Positions 25,769 through 35,023 of a stretch of DNA of 64,000 bases are shown here, in pieces. A model generated the notes under the pieces. It did no database searches, was not told where the DNA came from, and saw nothing but the letters and a program-made list of their open reading frames with translations. Source of the stretch: Microvirga sp. VF16 (GTDB lineage Bacteria; Pseudomonadota; Alphaproteobacteria; Rhizobiales; Beijerinckiaceae); assembly GCF_016864375.1 (NCBI RefSeq), contig NZ_CP069354.1, positions 2,811,501-2,875,500 on the forward strand, read 5' to 3'. Both the position numbers and the translations under genes were made by a program. Position 1 is the stretch's first letter, and each line of letters starts with the position of its first letter.

Positions 25769-26764
25769 ATGCTTAAAAAGACTTCATTTTTAGTCGCCAC
25801 AGCCGTCGCGGCGACATTCGGTGGCATGGCACAGGCGGATTGGAAGCCGACAAAACCGGTCGAGTTCGTGGTCACATCGAGCCCCGGCGGCGGCACCGAC
25901 AACTTCGCTCGCGTCGTGCAGTCGATCATCTCCAAGCATAAGCTGATGGAACAACCCATCGTCGTCACCAACAAGGGTGGCGGCAGCGGTGCGGAAGGCT
26001 TCATCTATACGAAGGTTGCGAATGGCGATAGCCACAAGCTCACCTTCGGCACGAACAACGCCTATCTCCTGCCATATGTGGCGAAACTCGCCTACAAACC
26101 CGATGAGCTGACCCCTGTCGCAGCCATGGCCCTCGACGAGTTCCTCCTCTGGGTAAAAGCGGACGCCCCCTACAAGGATGCCAAGAGCTACATCGAAGCA
26201 GTCAAGGCGAAGCCTGACAGCTTCAAGATGGGCGGAAGCCAGTCGAAGGACACGGATCAGACCCTTACCAGCCTGATTCAGGATGCGACGGGCGCCAAGT
26301 TCATCTACGTTCCGTTCCAAGGTGGTGGCGCGGCCGGTGTGCAGCTCGCCGGTGGTCACATCGACTCGAACACGAACAATCCGAACGAGAACGCAGGTCA
26401 GTGGAAGGCCGGCGCGATCACTCCGCTCTGCGTCTTCAGCCCGGCACGCCTGCAGGGTGGGGTCAAGGTGACGGCCACGATGGGTTGGTCCGACATTCCG
26501 ACCTGCAAGGAAGCTGGCATCCCGATCGACCAGTTCCAGATGCCGCGTACGGTATGGTTACCGGGTGGCGTCCCTGCCGAGGCCGTAGCGTTCTACGCCG
26601 ATGTCCTCAAGAAGGTGAGCGCTACGCCCGAGTGGAAAGAATACATCGAGCGCACGTCCCAGACCGACCGCTTCCTGGCGGGTCAGGATTTGAAGACCTT
26701 CATCGCCTCGGATGACGCCAAGAACCGCAAGGTCTTCGAACAGGAAGGCTGGGTCGTTCGCTAA
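25769..26764 (+). CDS. tctC: Tripartite tricarboxylate transporter binding protein (TctC/Bug family)
   Basis: A Sec signal peptide (KKTSFLVATAVAATFGGMAQA) precedes WKPTKPVEFVVTSSPGGGTD, the standard start of mature Bug proteins. TNKGGGSGAEGF and FVPFQGGG-like VPFQGGGAAG continue the family pattern. The 331-residue periplasmic protein binds a carboxylate for the TctAB membrane unit. AGGGAGGAAG precedes ATG 25769. Given the operon, the ligand is probably a tetronate or a related sugar acid. Confidence 0.9.
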   Translation: MLKKTSFLVATAVAATFGGMAQADWKPTKPVEFVVTSSPGGGTDNFARVVQSIISKHKLMEQPIVVTNKGGGSGAEGFIYTKVANGDSHKLTFGTNNAYLLPYVAKLAYKPDELTPVAAMALDEFLLWVKADAPYKDAKSYIEAVKAKPDSFKMGGSQSKDTDQTLTSLIQDATGAKFIYVPFQGGGAAGVQLAGGHIDSNTNNPNENAGQWKAGAITPLCVFSPARLQGGVKVTATMGWSDIPTCKEAGIPIDQFQMPRTVWLPGGVPAEAVAFYADVLKKVSATPEWKEYIERTSQTDRFLAGQDLKTFIASDDAKNRKVFEQEGWVVR

Positions 26765-26779
26765 TCACGACAATCTTGT

Positions 26780-26806
26780 GGCTGGCGGAGGATGGCTCCG
26801 CCAGCC
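26780..26806 (+). terminator. Stem-loop between tctC and tctB
   Basis: GGCTGGCGGAG pairs perfectly with CTCCGCCAGCC around a GATGG loop, followed by CTTATTCT. It begins 15 bp after the tctC stop and 40 bp before tctB. It is likely a partial terminator that keeps the binding protein more abundant than the membrane subunits. Confidence 0.75.
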
Positions 26807-26845
26807 CTTATTCTATAAGGCATTCATCGAACCAGGACGAACGCC

Positions 26846-27325
26846 ATGATTTCTCGTTATACAGCTGAGGTCGGAACTGCGACTTTGACGGCGGGTTTAG
26901 GACTCGCTGCAGTGGTCGGCGCTCTGGAGTTCGGGATCGGCTGGGGAGATGCAGGACCGGAGCCCGGCGCATTTCCTTTCTATATAGGTTTGTTGGTTGT
27001 TGCCGCCAGCATCGGCACCTTGGTCCAGGCCACTATCGGCCGACACGGATTGCGGTCGGTTTTCCTGCATAAGGAAGAGGCCAAGCGTGTCGCATCGTTC
27101 TTCTTGCCAATGCTCGCCTTCGTGGTGGTGGCGCGTCTCCTCGGTCTCTATGTGGCAACGGCGCTCTATATCGCTTTCGTCATGTGGACGCAGGGCAAGT
27201 ACCGGCTCGTCATATCCGTCGCCTCTGGCCTCGTTGCTGCCGTGATCTTCTATTTCGTGCTCGAAGTCGCCTTCCAGGTCCCGCTCCTGAAGGGGCCGCT
27301 CGAAGCCGCGCTGGGCCTCTACTAA
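26846..27325 (+). CDS. tctB: Tripartite tricarboxylate transporter small membrane subunit (TctB)
   Basis: The 159-residue protein has four hydrophobic segments. AGPEPGAFPFYIGLLVVAAS in the first loop is the usual TctB pattern, and residues 80-150 carry the last helices. It lies between tctC and tctA, 25 bp from the latter. It forms the membrane complex with TctA and acts in secondary, gradient-driven uptake. Confidence 0.85.
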   Translation: MISRYTAEVGTATLTAGLGLAAVVGALEFGIGWGDAGPEPGAFPFYIGLLVVAASIGTLVQATIGRHGLRSVFLHKEEAKRVASFFLPMLAFVVVARLLGLYVATALYIAFVMWTQGKYRLVISVASGLVAAVIFYFVLEVAFQVPLLKGPLEAALGLY

Positions 27326-27350
27326 GCTCCAATCCTGACGGAGACAGGTC

Positions 27351-28865
27351 GTGGAAAATTTCGCATCACTCCTTCATGGTTTTGGCGTCGCGCTGACAAC
27401 CTATCACGTCATGCTGATGATGGTCGGCGTCCTGCTGGGCATCCTCGTCGGGGTTCTGCCAGGGCTCGGTGCGCCCAATGGTGTTTCGCTGCTGCTGCCG
27501 CTGACCTTCACCATGGATCCCGTTGCCGCGATCATTCTGCTTACCAGCATGTATTGGGGAGCGCTTTTTGGAGGCTCGACGACCTCGATCCTTTTCAACA
27601 TTCCAGGCGAACCGTCATCCGTCGCGACAACCTTCGACGGGTATCCCATGGCCCGGCAAGGACAGGCGACGCAGGCGCTTACTCTCGCGTTCCTGTCGGC
27701 CGGGTTCGGCGCTCTCGTCGGCGTGATCCTGATCACCGTTCTGTCGACCTGGGTCGCCAAGTTCGCCCTTCGCTTCAGCTCGCCGGAGTACTTCGCCGTC
27801 TATTTCCTGGCCTTCGCCAGCTTCATCGGACTTGGTGCTGCATCGCCGTTCAAGACGGTCGTGTCCATGGGCCTCGGCTTCGCCTTTGCAGCTGTCGGCA
27901 TGGACACGGTCTCGGGTGGTTTGCGCCTGACCTATGGTTTCAATGAGTTCCTGTCCGGCATCAGCTTCCTCATCGCGGTCATCGGCCTCTTCGGCCTCGG
28001 CGAACTCATGATCACCATGGAAGAGGGGCTGCGCTTCGACGGCATCCGGGCTCGGGTCAAGGTGCGCGACGTATTCAAGACCATCGCAACCCTGCCGCGC
28101 TATTGGGTGACGCTGCTGCGCAGCAGCGCCATCGGATGCTGGATGGGCATCACGCCGGGCGGGCCGACCGCAGCCTCCTTCATGAGCTATGGTCTCGCCA
28201 AGCGCCTTTCCCGTCGCAAGGAAGGCTTTGGACAGGGTGAGCCGGAGGGCGTCGTGGCTCCGGAGACAGCGGACCACGCCGCTGGCAGCAGCGCCATCCT
28301 GCCCATGCTCGCCCTCGGCGTTCCCGGTTCTGCGACCGCAGCCGTCATGATGGGCGGTCTGATGATCTGGGGCCTGAATCCTGGACCGATGCTGTTCATC
28401 GAACGGCCGGACTTCGTCTGGGGCCTGATCGCCAGCATGTATCTCGGCAACATCGTCGCCGTGCTTCTGGTGCTTGCAACCATTCCGCTCTTCGCGTCGA
28501 TCCTGCGCATTCCCTTCGCCATCATTGGCCCTGTCATCGTGGTCGTGTGCTTCATCGGCGCCTATACCGTTGCAGGCCGTCCGTTCGATCTCTGGCTGGC
28601 GCTGGCTTTCGGTGTGGTAGGTTACCTGTTCAAGAAGCTGGATTACCCGATCGCGCCACTCGTTCTGGCGATGGTGCTTGGCGACAAGGCGGAGGACGCC
28701 TTCCGGCAATCCATGATCATGTCGCGGGGATCGCTCTCGATCTTCTGGTCGAACAGCCTCGTGGCAACGCTCATGCTGATCGGTCTTGCGCTCGCTCTTG
28801 GTCCGCTCTTGAGCACCCTGCTGAGCCGCATGGTGAAGCCCAAGGCCTCATCCGCTGTCGCCTGA
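27351..28865 (+). CDS. tctA: Tripartite tricarboxylate transporter large membrane subunit (TctA)
   Basis: This 504-residue, twelve-helix-type protein opens LLGILVGVLPGLGAPNGVSLL, the first TctA glycine-rich motif. A second copy of the motif lies in the middle (IGCWMGITPGGPTAASFM). Long hydrophobic stretches continue to the C-terminus. A GTG start follows GGAGACAG. It is the pore-forming part of the sugar-acid uptake system encoded with tctC and tctB. Confidence 0.92.
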   Translation: MENFASLLHGFGVALTTYHVMLMMVGVLLGILVGVLPGLGAPNGVSLLLPLTFTMDPVAAIILLTSMYWGALFGGSTTSILFNIPGEPSSVATTFDGYPMARQGQATQALTLAFLSAGFGALVGVILITVLSTWVAKFALRFSSPEYFAVYFLAFASFIGLGAASPFKTVVSMGLGFAFAAVGMDTVSGGLRLTYGFNEFLSGISFLIAVIGLFGLGELMITMEEGLRFDGIRARVKVRDVFKTIATLPRYWVTLLRSSAIGCWMGITPGGPTAASFMSYGLAKRLSRRKEGFGQGEPEGVVAPETADHAAGSSAILPMLALGVPGSATAAVMMGGLMIWGLNPGPMLFIERPDFVWGLIASMYLGNIVAVLLVLATIPLFASILRIPFAIIGPVIVVVCFIGAYTVAGRPFDLWLALAFGVVGYLFKKLDYPIAPLVLAMVLGDKAEDAFRQSMIMSRGSLSIFWSNSLVATLMLIGLALALGPLLSTLLSRMVKPKASSAVA

Positions 28866-28925
28866 AGCTGACATTCAAAAGACTCATTCCGAATATGGCG
28901 CGGGCCATATTGCGAGGAAAATCCA

Positions 28926-29822
28926 ATGCCGACGTCCACATCAGGCACAGTTGCGTTCCTCGGCATTGGTCTCATGGGATCGCGCCAGGCGAAACGATTG
29001 CTCGAAGCCGGCTACGCGTTAACGGTCTGGAACCGCTCGCGCGAGAAGGCCGAGGCGCTTTCCCCCTTCGGCGCGCGTGTCGTGGATACGGCATCTGAAG
29101 CAGTGAGCGGTGCCGATGTTGTCATCCTCATGCTGGAGAACGGCAAGATCGTCACTGATGTACTGTTCTCGCAAGGTGTGGCGGAATCCCTGAGGCCGGG
29201 TGCTATCCTGGTCGATATGAGCTCCATCAAGCCTGCCGAGGCACAGGAGCACGCGAAGCATCTCGCGGAGCGTGGCGTCCATCACATCGATGCGCCTGTT
29301 TCCGGGGGGACCACCGGCGCAGAGCAGGGCACTTTGGCGATCATGGCTGGCGGTGATGCAGGTGTCTTCACCCGTGTCGAGGCAATTCTGAAGATCATGG
29401 GCAGGCCTGTTCATGTGGGCCCGCACGGGGCAGGGCAACTGGCGAAATTGGCCAACCAGATCATCGTCGGCGTGACTATCGGTGCCGTTGCCGAAGCTCT
29501 CCTCCTAGCGCAGCGTGGTGGTGCCGATCCAGCCAAGGTCCGTGAGGCTCTCCGGGGAGGCTTCGCCGAAAGCCGCATCCTCGAATTGCACGGCCAGCGC
29601 ATGGTCGAGCGGGATTTCGTCACGAAGGGTCGTTCGGTCACGCATCTTAAAGATCTCGACAACGCCCTGGATGCGGCCGAGAAGATCGACTTGAATGCGC
29701 TGCCTTACACCACACTGACCGCCGATTTGTTCCGAGGTCTGATCGCGAATGCCGGTGATCTCGATCACAGCGGGCTACTTGTCGAGCTCGAACATAGAAA
29801 CAACATCCTGCCCTCAGGTTGA
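28926..29822 (+). CDS. ltnD: 3-hydroxyacid dehydrogenase family protein, LtnD-like
   Basis: VAFLGIGLMGSRQAKRLL is the GxGxMG cofactor loop of 3-hydroxyisobutyrate-type dehydrogenases. DAPVSGGTTGAEQGTL is the substrate loop, and GQLAKLANQII holds the catalytic lysine. The length of 298 residues is normal. L-threonate dehydrogenase (LtnD) belongs to this family and makes the 2-oxo-tetronate used by OtnI. The position at the end of the tct operon in a tetronate locus suggests the same role. Specificity is inferred from context. Confidence 0.78.
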   Translation: MPTSTSGTVAFLGIGLMGSRQAKRLLEAGYALTVWNRSREKAEALSPFGARVVDTASEAVSGADVVILMLENGKIVTDVLFSQGVAESLRPGAILVDMSSIKPAEAQEHAKHLAERGVHHIDAPVSGGTTGAEQGTLAIMAGGDAGVFTRVEAILKIMGRPVHVGPHGAGQLAKLANQIIVGVTIGAVAEALLLAQRGGADPAKVREALRGGFAESRILELHGQRMVERDFVTKGRSVTHLKDLDNALDAAEKIDLNALPYTTLTADLFRGLIANAGDLDHSGLLVELEHRNNILPSG

Positions 29823-29843
29823 GAACCGATGAGCGGACCTGTC

Positions 29844-29868
29844 ACGACAAAATACTTGGTTTTGTCGT
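29844..29868 (+). terminator. Terminator of the pdxA2-tct-ltnD operon
   Basis: ACGACAAAA pairs perfectly with TTTTGTCGT around a 7-base loop (TACTTGG), 22 bp after the ltnD stop. The right arm provides a short T-run. An outer GAGCGGAC/GTCCGCT pairing may extend it. Confidence 0.75.
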
Positions 29869-30356
29869 CCGCTGTGGCGCCTCGCTGAAATAAGCCGAGT
29901 ATGTGTTCAAGCAAGAACGATTAGATGTTTCTAACGACAGGGGGGCTCTGGTTTGATCTGGACGAGCTTTGCCCAACTGATTTGCTGACTGGACCGTACC
30001 CTAAGTCAAAATCAATGCTTTGAACCGTTTTGAGGCATCAGCCCGTCTCTACGGCTGATGTCTATGATGTTGATGTTAAATCGCAGACATTCCAGGCCTC
30101 CGACCTCATCAAGCCAAACAGGTTGCGTGTCGAGCTCAACTTTTAGTATTTATGTTGCCGTAGGGTAACATAGGTTAATAAAATAGAAATCCACAGTAAA
30201 ACGACTCGACCTGTAGGCACCAATTCTTATTACTGCCCTCGCGACAGCAGTTTCAGGCGGGGACTGCCGAACACCTCAACGATAACGATCAATAGTGTCG
30301 CGTGACGGCACGGCCATCCAGGGCTCCAGACCTTGTGATCGGCCAGGGGGCATGAC
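29869..30356. promoter_or_regulatory. Upstream region of the large RTX gene with a 9-4-9 dyad
   Basis: About 490 bp without a gene. The stretch 30130-30190 is AT-rich and contains TATGTTGCC-GTAG-GGTAACATA (30151-30172), an inverted repeat with one mismatch and a likely regulator site, about 185 bp before the RTX start. A Shine-Dalgarno sequence AGGGGGC lies 5-6 bp before ATG 30357. The rest (29870-30130) shows nothing recognisable. Confidence 0.5.
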
Positions 30357-33300
30357 ATGGCAGGTAGTCTCGAGGGAATCCAGGTTAAGATCACCCTGAC
30401 TTTACAGGGATTTTTCGAAAGTGCGCCTCCATACGTGTTCACCTCAGTACTCGTCGGTCAGGGGGCTGAACTCGTTGTGCCGCTATCCGCAAGGATCCTG
30501 TCCGACACGGATGGAGACGGCGACATGGAGCCGGTTCAAGGGCCGAACGGCCTTTTGAGTGGCACCGTCACTATAGACATTTCCGGCAATCAGGTCTTCG
30601 CCCAGTTCCAAGGAACGGCTCAAGCGGCCGGATTCAACATCACCATCGAAGGCTTGGCGCCAGCAGGCGTGGCTCCGGGGACGATTGCCCAGCAAGGTTC
30701 GATGAGTGGCGTCAACACGGTTTACGCCCCGACCTATGATGCTGAGACCAAGACTTTGGATCTGGACTGGTACTTCCTAGGGTTCCAGCCCGGAACGAAT
30801 GTCAATCAGACGGTCTTCTATGACAATCTTCTGGAAGATGCCCCGGACGCGGTCAATGATGCGTTCAATGCCACGGCGGGTGTGCTGCTGACGGGCAAGA
30901 ACGTTCTCGCGAACGACACGGACCTCGACAATGGCGGTCCGCTTGGTGTCGTCGATTTGCAGACGATTACTGCGATCAATGGATCCGCGGCCGGTGTCGG
31001 TCAATGGGTCAATCTGGCTGGTGGCGGGCGCGCTCTGCTGAATGCGGATGGCACCTTGCAGTTCTCCGATGACGGCGACTTTGCCGACCTGAGGGCAGGA
31101 CAGACACGCACCACGTCCTTCGTATATACGGTAGCGGACTCGACCGGACGGTCCGATACTGCCACTGCGACCTTCACCGTCGAGGGCGTCAATGATGCGC
31201 CGACGGCCACCAATCTGACCCAATCCAAAAACGGTGCGGAAGATGGTGGAGCGATTTCTCTCGACAACATCGTCGTGACGGATGTCGACAGCGGCGAGAC
31301 CATCACCGCGACGCTCACCCTGAGCAACCCAGTCGCCGGCAGCCTATCCACCGGCACGTTCGGGGCCGCGACCGCGACCTACAACGCCGTAACCGGCGTG
31401 TGGACCGTTGTCGGGTCCGTGAATGACGTCAACGCCGCGCTCGCCGCCGTCGCCTTCACGCCTGCGCCGAACTGGGCTCAGGACGTCACGATCACGACCC
31501 AGATCCAGGATGCCGCTGGGACCGGTCCGGCCGATGGCACGATCACCCTCGACGTCACCCCGGTCAACGACGCGCCGAGCGCCACCAATCTGGCCGAGAT
31601 CGTGAGCTATACGGAGGATTCCGGCGCCAGCATCGCGCTGGCCGATATCGTGGTCAGCGACGCTGACACGGGCGAGACCATTACCGCGACGCTCACCCTG
31701 AGCCTTCCGTCCGCCGGCAGCCTGTCGATCGGGACCTTCGGCTCGGCCACGTCGACCTACGATGCTGCAACGGGTGTCTGGACGGTGACCGGATCGGTTG
31801 CCGACGTCAATGCCGCGCTCGCCGCCGTCGCCTTCACGCCTGTGGCCAACTGGGCTGAGGACGTCACGATCATGACGCGGATCCGGGATGCCGCTGGGAC
31901 CGGTCCGGCCGATGGCACGATCACCCTCGACGTCGTCCCCGTCAACGACGCCTCGAGCGCCACCAATCTGGTCCAGACCGTGAGCTACACGGAGGATTCC
32001 GGCGCCAGCATCGCGCTGAACGACATCGTGGTCGGCGATGTCGACACCGGCGAGACCGTCACCGCAGTCCTGAGCCTGAGCAACCCGGCCGCAGGTGGGT
32101 TGTCGACCGGAACCTTCGGCGCGGCCACGTCGATCTACAACGCCGTGACGGGTGTCTGGACCGTCACCGGATCGGTTACAGATGTCAACGCGGCCTTGGC
32201 CGCCGTGGCCTTCACGCCTGCAGCTAAGTGGGACCAGGATGTGACGATCACGACTCAGGTCCGCGATGCTGCTGGAGCTGGGCCTGCCAACGGCATCATT
32301 ACGGTCACCGTTACTCCGGTTAACGATGCGCCGACCGCCACCAATCTGATCCGGACCGTAAGCTACACGGAGGATTCCGGCGCCAGCATCGCGCTGAACG
32401 ACATCGTGGTCGGCGATGTCGACACCGGTGAGACCGTCACCGCGACGCTCACCCTGAGCCACTCAGCCGCCGGCAGCCTGTCGGTAGGCACGTTCGGAGC
32501 TGCGACCGCGACCTACAACGCCGTGACGGGTGTCTGGACCGTCACCGGATCGGTCGCCGATGTCAACGCGGCGCTTGCCGCCGTGGCCTTCTCGCCGGCG
32601 GCCAACTGGAGCCAGGACGTCACGATCACGACCCAGATCCGCGATGCGGCTGGAACCGGCCCGGCGGACGGCGTCATCACCCTTGACGTGATCCCGGTCA
32701 ACGACGCGCCGACATCCGCCGACAGTGCCGTGACCCTGCTCGAGGACACGTCGTACACGTTCAAGGCCGGGGATTTCACCTTCGCCGATCCGAGCGACGC
32801 TCCTCCGTCCAATGCGTTCATGTCCATCGTGATCGAGACCCTGCCGGCGCGCGGCACCTTGACGCTCGATGGTGCCATGGTCACGGCGGGAAGCGAAATC
32901 GACTTTGACGATATCGGCAAGCTGGTGTTCACGCCCGGTGCCAATGAAAACGGGGCGGGATCCCAGTACAGCGGCTTCACGTTCCGGGTGAAGGACGATG
33001 GTGGCGCGGCGAACGGGGGCAGCAACACATCCATTCCCTACGCGATGCGTATCGACGTGACTGCGGTGAACGACGCAGCAGTCATCGGCGGCGATCTCGG
33101 AGGATCAGTCAAGGAGGACGCCGTCACGACTGCCTCCGGCGTGCTGACGGTGGCCGATATAGATGTCGGCGAGGATGCGTTCCTTCCCATGGCTGACGTG
33201 CAGGGCACCTATGGTACCTTCTCTTTCGATCATCTGACGGGTGCGTGGACTTACGAACTCGACAACGCCCTCAGCGCAGTCCAGGCTCTGCGGGAGGGCG

Positions 33301-35009
33301 AGGTAAAGCACGACACCTTCACCGTGAAATCATCGGACGGAACCGAAAGAATCGTTACCATCACGGTCAACGGCACTCAGGATGCCGATGTGATCGACGG
33401 CGTGGACGTAGTGCGGACAGAGGTTGACAACGGCGATGGCACGTTCTCGCAGGTCATCACGATCCCTGTCGTAACCGGTGGTCGAGGCGAGACGGACGGT
33501 GACGGACAGTACGCCGACATCCCGCTCGTGAATGTCGGCGGGCGCAACCTGCTGACCGCTCAGCTCGGCGTCGGTATTGGCCTGACCGTCACCGGGCTTT
33601 CCGCTCCGAAGACGGCTGGCTCATCGCTCGATGATCTGATTCGCGAGATTCAGTCCCACACGGCCGCGGGATCGACCGACCAAACATCCCTGACCGGCGG
33701 CGGATCGGGCTTTCTCGCGAGCCTTCCGACCGACAGACCGCTTCTTGTGCAGAGCATCGTCGCAAATCAGAGTGGCGCCACTTCCGGCGTGCCCCTCGTC
33801 ATCAGCGGCAGCAAAGATCCAGATGCCCCAGCGACTGCGCTTGTGATTGACGCCCGTGGCCTCGCCGCAGGAACTGTCATAGAGCTTCAGGATATCGCCT
33901 TCGCGACGGTCATCGGCAGCGTGCAAGTCACCGGCGGCGCTGGTTCGCAGGTGGTTTACGGCGACGGCTCAAGCCAGTCTATCGTGCTTGGAGCGGATGA
34001 CGATACACTTCATGGTGGAGCAGGCGACGACTATGTCGGCTCGCTTAGTGGCAATGACTGGCTCTACGGCGACGATGGCAACGACACCGTTTCCGGCGGT
34101 GTCGGTAACGACTTCCTCTTCGGCGGTGCCGGTATCGATCGACTTGAAGGCGGCGACGGCCATGATCGGATCGATGGCGGAACTGGCACCGATGTGATGA
34201 TCGGTGGCCGGGGGAACGATACCTATATCGTCGACAATGCAGGCGATCGAATCGCGGAAGTTGCCAAAGCCGGCACCGACACTGTGCTCGCATCGGTGAA
34301 TCACCGCCTGGCTGTCAATGTTGAGAACCTCACGCTCTCGGATGGTGCCCTCTTCGGCTATGGCAACGGCCTGAACAACGTCCTCCGCAGCACAGACCAG
34401 GGCAGTCGCCTCTATGGCCAGGGCGGCAATGACACCCTCTACGGCGGCAAGGGCGATGATCGCCTCCATGGTTCATCCGGAAACGATAGGGTCTATGGGC
34501 GGGACGGTCACGATTATCTGACTGGCTCTTCCGGCAGGGATCGCCTTGACGGTGGTGCCGGAAACGACTCCCTATCCGGCGGTTCGGGTAACGATACCCT
34601 GATCGGAGGCGATGGCCGGGACAGCATCTTCGGAGGCTTCGGCGACGATGTGATCTATGGCGGACTCGGAGCAGACGTGCTCGAGGACAACTATGGGCGC
34701 GACACGTTCGTGTTCAACACACGGCTCGGCAAGGGCGAGATAGACACGATCAAGAACTTTAATGTCGGTCCGGACACTATCCGGCTTGAGAACGCGATCT
34801 TCACGAAGGTTGGTGGTCGCGGCTGGCTGGACGCGGATGCCTTCCACATCGGTTCCAGAGCCTCCGATAAGGATGACCGCATCATCTATGATAGTAAGAA
34901 GGGCATTCTCTACTACGATAGCGACGGCTCCGGGTCGAAGGCGCAAATCGCCTTTGCTAAGTTGTCGAAGAATCTGAAGATGACGGAGAAAGATTTCTAC
35001 ATCATCTGA
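30357..35009 (+). CDS. Large RTX adhesin-like protein with cadherin/VCBS-type repeats
   Basis: A 1550-residue acidic protein with no signal peptide. In order it has an N-terminal region of about 165 residues and a bacterial Ig/cadherin-like domain (about 165-278, with NVLANDTDLDN). Four tandem repeats of 125-126 residues follow (279-781), each starting NDAP.ATNL. Then come another cadherin-like domain (782-895), a VCBS-type domain (about 900-1020), a central region, about 15 calcium-binding RTX nonapeptides (about 1212-1470, GGAGNDSLSGG type) and a secretion tail ending KDFYII. It is presumably exported by a type I system not encoded here and acts at the cell surface or in biofilm matrix. The calcium-folded repeats imply folding outside the cell. 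Confidence 0.88.
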   Translation: MAGSLEGIQVKITLTLQGFFESAPPYVFTSVLVGQGAELVVPLSARILSDTDGDGDMEPVQGPNGLLSGTVTIDISGNQVFAQFQGTAQAAGFNITIEGLAPAGVAPGTIAQQGSMSGVNTVYAPTYDAETKTLDLDWYFLGFQPGTNVNQTVFYDNLLEDAPDAVNDAFNATAGVLLTGKNVLANDTDLDNGGPLGVVDLQTITAINGSAAGVGQWVNLAGGGRALLNADGTLQFSDDGDFADLRAGQTRTTSFVYTVADSTGRSDTATATFTVEGVNDAPTATNLTQSKNGAEDGGAISLDNIVVTDVDSGETITATLTLSNPVAGSLSTGTFGAATATYNAVTGVWTVVGSVNDVNAALAAVAFTPAPNWAQDVTITTQIQDAAGTGPADGTITLDVTPVNDAPSATNLAEIVSYTEDSGASIALADIVVSDADTGETITATLTLSLPSAGSLSIGTFGSATSTYDAATGVWTVTGSVADVNAALAAVAFTPVANWAEDVTIMTRIRDAAGTGPADGTITLDVVPVNDASSATNLVQTVSYTEDSGASIALNDIVVGDVDTGETVTAVLSLSNPAAGGLSTGTFGAATSIYNAVTGVWTVTGSVTDVNAALAAVAFTPAAKWDQDVTITTQVRDAAGAGPANGIITVTVTPVNDAPTATNLIRTVSYTEDSGASIALNDIVVGDVDTGETVTATLTLSHSAAGSLSVGTFGAATATYNAVTGVWTVTGSVADVNAALAAVAFSPAANWSQDVTITTQIRDAAGTGPADGVITLDVIPVNDAPTSADSAVTLLEDTSYTFKAGDFTFADPSDAPPSNAFMSIVIETLPARGTLTLDGAMVTAGSEIDFDDIGKLVFTPGANENGAGSQYSGFTFRVKDDGGAANGGSNTSIPYAMRIDVTAVNDAAVIGGDLGGSVKEDAVTTASGVLTVADIDVGEDAFLPMADVQGTYGTFSFDHLTGAWTYELDNALSAVQALREGEVKHDTFTVKSSDGTERIVTITVNGTQDADVIDGVDVVRTEVDNGDGTFSQVITIPVVTGGRGETDGDGQYADIPLVNVGGRNLLTAQLGVGIGLTVTGLSAPKTAGSSLDDLIREIQSHTAAGSTDQTSLTGGGSGFLASLPTDRPLLVQSIVANQSGATSGVPLVISGSKDPDAPATALVIDARGLAAGTVIELQDIAFATVIGSVQVTGGAGSQVVYGDGSSQSIVLGADDDTLHGGAGDDYVGSLSGNDWLYGDDGNDTVSGGVGNDFLFGGAGIDRLEGGDGHDRIDGGTGTDVMIGGRGNDTYIVDNAGDRIAEVAKAGTDTVLASVNHRLAVNVENLTLSDGALFGYGNGLNNVLRSTDQGSRLYGQGGNDTLYGGKGDDRLHGSSGNDRVYGRDGHDYLTGSSGRDRLDGGAGNDSLSGGSGNDTLIGGDGRDSIFGGFGDDVIYGGLGADVLEDNYGRDTFVFNTRLGKGEIDTIKNFNVGPDTIRLENAIFTKVGGRGWLDADAFHIGSRASDKDDRIIYDSKKGILYYDSDGSGSKAQIAFAKLSKNLKMTEKDFYII
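31191..32699 (+). repeat. Four tandem 375/378-bp repeats in the RTX gene
   Basis: Units begin at 31191, 31566, 31944 and 32322 and end at 32699. The first is 375 bp and the others 378 bp. Within each, long stretches are nearly identical at DNA level, for example the segments after ACGGAGGATTCCGGCGCCAG at about 31613, 31991 and 32369. The high identity suggests recent duplication or homogenisation. Confidence 0.9.
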
Positions 35010-35023
35010 GCCGGTTCCAATGG

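Noticed and set aside
27615..28709. 364-codon open frame antisense to tctA
   Set aside because: The sequence is very rich in His, Asp, Glu and Arg, as expected for the complement of a membrane-protein gene, and lies wholly inside tctA.
31344..32462. 372-codon open frame on the minus strand across the RTX repeats
   Set aside because: It is an antisense shadow of the repeated coding sequence, has no ribosome site and repeats with the same period. The plus-strand protein has clear domains.
31191..32699. CRISPR-like array
   Set aside because: The repeats are 375-378 bp, contiguous and coding, with no spacers and no cas genes in the window.
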